A DNA stretch of 6,881 bases from Spirochaetaceae bacterium (GTDB taxonomy: Bacteria; Spirochaetota; Spirochaetia; Treponematales; Breznakiellaceae). The stretch spans positions 1-6,881 of the forward strand of contig JAIRMY010000203.1 of NCBI GenBank assembly GCA_031258335.1, in the 5' to 3' direction. Under the pieces are notes generated by a model. That model was given only the letters and a program-made list of their open reading frames with translations. It was not told the DNA's origin and did not search any database. Positions 5,513 to 6,881 of the stretch are shown here, one piece after another. The stretch's first letter is position 1, and each line of letters begins with the position of its first letter. The position numbers were made by a program, and so were the translations under genes.

Positions 5513-6619
5513 ATGACCCTTGACTATACCTCGCGGCTGCAAAAAATTGAAGCCGTACTGCGGCAATTTCTGCCGCCTGAGCCTAGCGATGACTGGTTCA
5601 ACTGTAATTTCTTTGCCGACAGATGCGAATTTACAGGAAGCCGGGCGGCGCGTGAACTGGCGGATGCGCTCCTTCTGCCCGGACTTGACCTGTTTAGCCG
5701 CGGCGGTAAACGCTGGAGGCCTCTCCTCGCCCTGCTTGTCTGCGAAAGTTTGGGCGGAGGAGACGCCGTCCTCCCGCTTTCTCCGCTCTTGGAATTCTGC
5801 CACAACGCCAGCCTCATCCACGATGACATAGAGGATAACTCGGCTGAACGCCGCGGAAAACCCGCCATCCATCTCCTCTACGGCACGGATACCGCGATAA
5901 ACAGCGCCTGCTTCCTGTACTTCTTGCCGCTGTCCGCCATAGACTGCTGGGACGCCCCGCCTGAGGCTAAACTCAGGCTGTATTCCTTATGGGCGCGTGA
6001 AATGAGGGCGCTCCACCTGGGGCAGTCCATGGACATAGCCTGGCACAGGAACGCGGAAACCATCCCCTCCATAGACGATTACCATAAGATGTGCGCGTTA
6101 AAGACCGGAGTCCTAGCCCGTCTCGCGGTGAACGCGGGGTGCATCGCCGCCCGCCTCTCCTCCGGAGATGCGGGCGGCGCAAGGCAGCCCCTCCTCCCCA
6201 CCCTCGAAAAAGCCGCCCAAAACCTCGGTCTAGGGTTTCAGATACTGGACGATGTAAAAAACTTGAGCGAAGGAATCCCCGGCAAGATGCGCGGTGATGA
6301 TATTATCGAAGGAAAGAAAAGCCTCCCCGTGCTGCTCTACCTGCACGGCGCATCCTCAACTGAGGAAGCGGAACGCCGCCACCGCCTTGTGGTACGCGCC
6401 TTTACCGCGTGTAAATCCGCCACGCCGGATACTCTTCCGCCTGAAGCCCGGGAACTCATATCGGAGTTGGATGCCGCGCTATGCCTCGAAAAGGCGCGGT
6501 ATGAAGGGCGGAGACTTCTCTCCGAAGCGGAAAGCGCCTTCTCCATGATAGTCCCCAACGGAAAGACTGAGGCGGAGGCGCGTGAATTACTGCTAGGATT
6601 TTCCCGCCTGATAGGTTGA
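5513..6619 (+). CDS. Polyprenyl (trans-isoprenyl) diphosphate synthase
   Basis: This 368-residue enzyme condenses isopentenyl diphosphate onto an allylic diphosphate, in the FPP/GGPP/longer-chain synthase family. Visible motifs are GGKRWRP (64-70), the first Asp-rich motif DDIED (104-108) followed by Arg113-Arg114, GQSMDI (170-175), Lys197-Thr198, the second Asp-rich region FQILDDVKN (242-250), and GDDIIEGKKSLPV (261-273). The second motif has Asn250 in place of the last Asp, a change also known in some GGPP synthases. The first motif lacks the two-residue insertion of bacterial FPP synthases, and the residues 5 and 4 before it are Ala99 and Ser100, both small. Together these argue for a product longer than FPP, but the exact chain length cannot be set. 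It is longer than the common 300-325 residues because of an N-terminal extension and long loops. No ribosome binding site precedes the ATG; see the promoter entry. It overlaps the convergent regulator gene by 27 bases. Confidence 0.92.
   Translation: MTLDYTSRLQKIEAVLRQFLPPEPSDDWFNCNFFADRCEFTGSRAARELADALLLPGLDLFSRGGKRWRPLLALLVCESLGGGDAVLPLSPLLEFCHNASLIHDDIEDNSAERRGKPAIHLLYGTDTAINSACFLYFLPLSAIDCWDAPPEAKLRLYSLWAREMRALHLGQSMDIAWHRNAETIPSIDDYHKMCALKTGVLARLAVNAGCIAARLSSGDAGGARQPLLPTLEKAAQNLGLGFQILDDVKNLSEGIPGKMRGDDIIEGKKSLPVLLYLHGASSTEEAERRHRLVVRAFTACKSATPDTLPPEARELISELDAALCLEKARYEGRRLLSEAESAFSMIVPNGKTEAEARELLLGFSRLIG
5523..5528 (-). promoter_or_regulatory. Possible -10 box for rlmE
   Basis: On the minus strand TATAGT (five of six consensus bases) lies about 40 bases upstream of the preferred GTG. 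Transcription would start near 5516 and the leader would carry the GGAG ribosome binding site. No convincing -35 box is found at 16-18 bases (best candidate TTCAAT at 5546-5551), so this is a weak call. Confidence 0.25.
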
Positions 6620-6869
6620 CACGGCAAGCTGGCGTACAACGAGGGCGGCGGCATCTCCCATGTCTGATACCGATGTTTTCCCCAGCACGGCTAGGCGGAA
6701 TATTGCCGCCTCAAACAGGCTGAAAAGTAGATTACAGGCGGAGCGTATGTTCACATCTTGAATTTCACCCGCCTGTATTCCGTCTATAACCATAGACGCG
6801 AGTATATGCCGCGCCCTGACGGTGCGCCTCCGTACACGGTGATCAATGTCATTCTTGTCGTTTTGGGTG
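6593..6869 (-). CDS. C-terminal part of a probable TetR-family transcriptional regulator (5' end missing)
   Basis: A minus-strand frame is open from the right edge to a TAG at 6593-6595, giving about 91 residues after the adapter-derived codons are dropped. It begins TQNDKNDIDHRVRRRTVRAR and continues through 'ILASMVIDGIQAGEIQDVNIRSACNLLFSLFEAAIFRLAVLGK'. The pattern of a helix, 'I..G...GEI.DV....A..LLFSL.EA..FRLAVLG' is what the ligand-binding/dimerisation domain of TetR/AcrR regulators looks like near its C-terminus. The DNA-binding helix-turn-helix would lie beyond the edge and is not seen, so the call rests on the C-terminal pattern only. It converges on the polyprenyl synthase gene and shares 27 bases with it. 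The Met at 6791-6793 is internal, not the start. Confidence 0.55.
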
Positions 6870-6881
6870 AGATCGGAAGAG
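6870..6881. other. Probable residual Illumina adapter sequence at the contig end
   Basis: The last 12 bases, AGATCGGAAGAG, equal the first 12 bases of the standard Illumina TruSeq adapter. A chance match exactly at the terminus is very unlikely, so these bases are probably not genomic. The three or four codons they would add to the partial regulator (Ser-Ser-Asp and part of Leu) should be ignored. Confidence 0.9.

Overview
The window reads as a piece of a bacterial draft assembly of mixed, fairly high GC content. It most likely comes from a spirochaete of the Treponema type. That guess rests on gene content: a large AAA-ATPase-like/PD-(D/E)XK protein of a kind abundant in treponemes, an FtsJ-type RlmE beginning close to 'YEKPDFWSQKA', a lipoprotein signal with a relaxed lipobox, and a long polyprenyl synthase beside rlmE. 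No rRNA or other decisive marker is present, so the assignment is inference. The last 12 bases match the start of the Illumina TruSeq adapter, so the right edge is probably a contig end carrying read-through adapter.

Layout, left to right. Bases 1-100 hold a well-formed sigma70-type promoter with a perfect 6-1-6 palindrome inside its spacer, followed by a strong ribosome binding site. This drives a plus-strand pair: a lipoprotein substrate-binding protein of the iron-siderophore/cobalamin ABC class (101-1270) and uvrB (1274-3256), 3 bases apart. A small hairpin followed by T residues closes uvrB. Next, on the minus strand, comes a full-length AAA-ATPase-like protein with a C-terminal PD-(D/E)XK nuclease fold (3271-4827), 18 bases downstream of rlmE (4846-5484), which runs the same way. 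Divergent from rlmE is a polyprenyl (isoprenyl) diphosphate synthase gene (5513-6619). Its apparent promoter places transcription start at or beside the ATG, so the mRNA may be leaderless. Finally, on the minus strand and running in from the right edge, is the 3' end of a gene resembling the C-terminal domain of a TetR-family regulator, overlapping the synthase gene tail to tail by 27 bases.

Functionally this is a mix: metal or cofactor uptake, nucleotide excision repair, 23S rRNA 2'-O-methylation, isoprenoid chain synthesis and one accessory gene of unknown role. The ATPase/nuclease gene has the most atypical composition (down to about 28% GC over 60 bases in its middle, against about 70% in a part of rlmE), and its family is uncharacterised. 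It is the best candidate for an acquired element, but nothing here proves a new defence or mobile system. There is no tRNA, rRNA, CRISPR array or recognisable insertion sequence, and no gene-free stretch longer than 300 bases.
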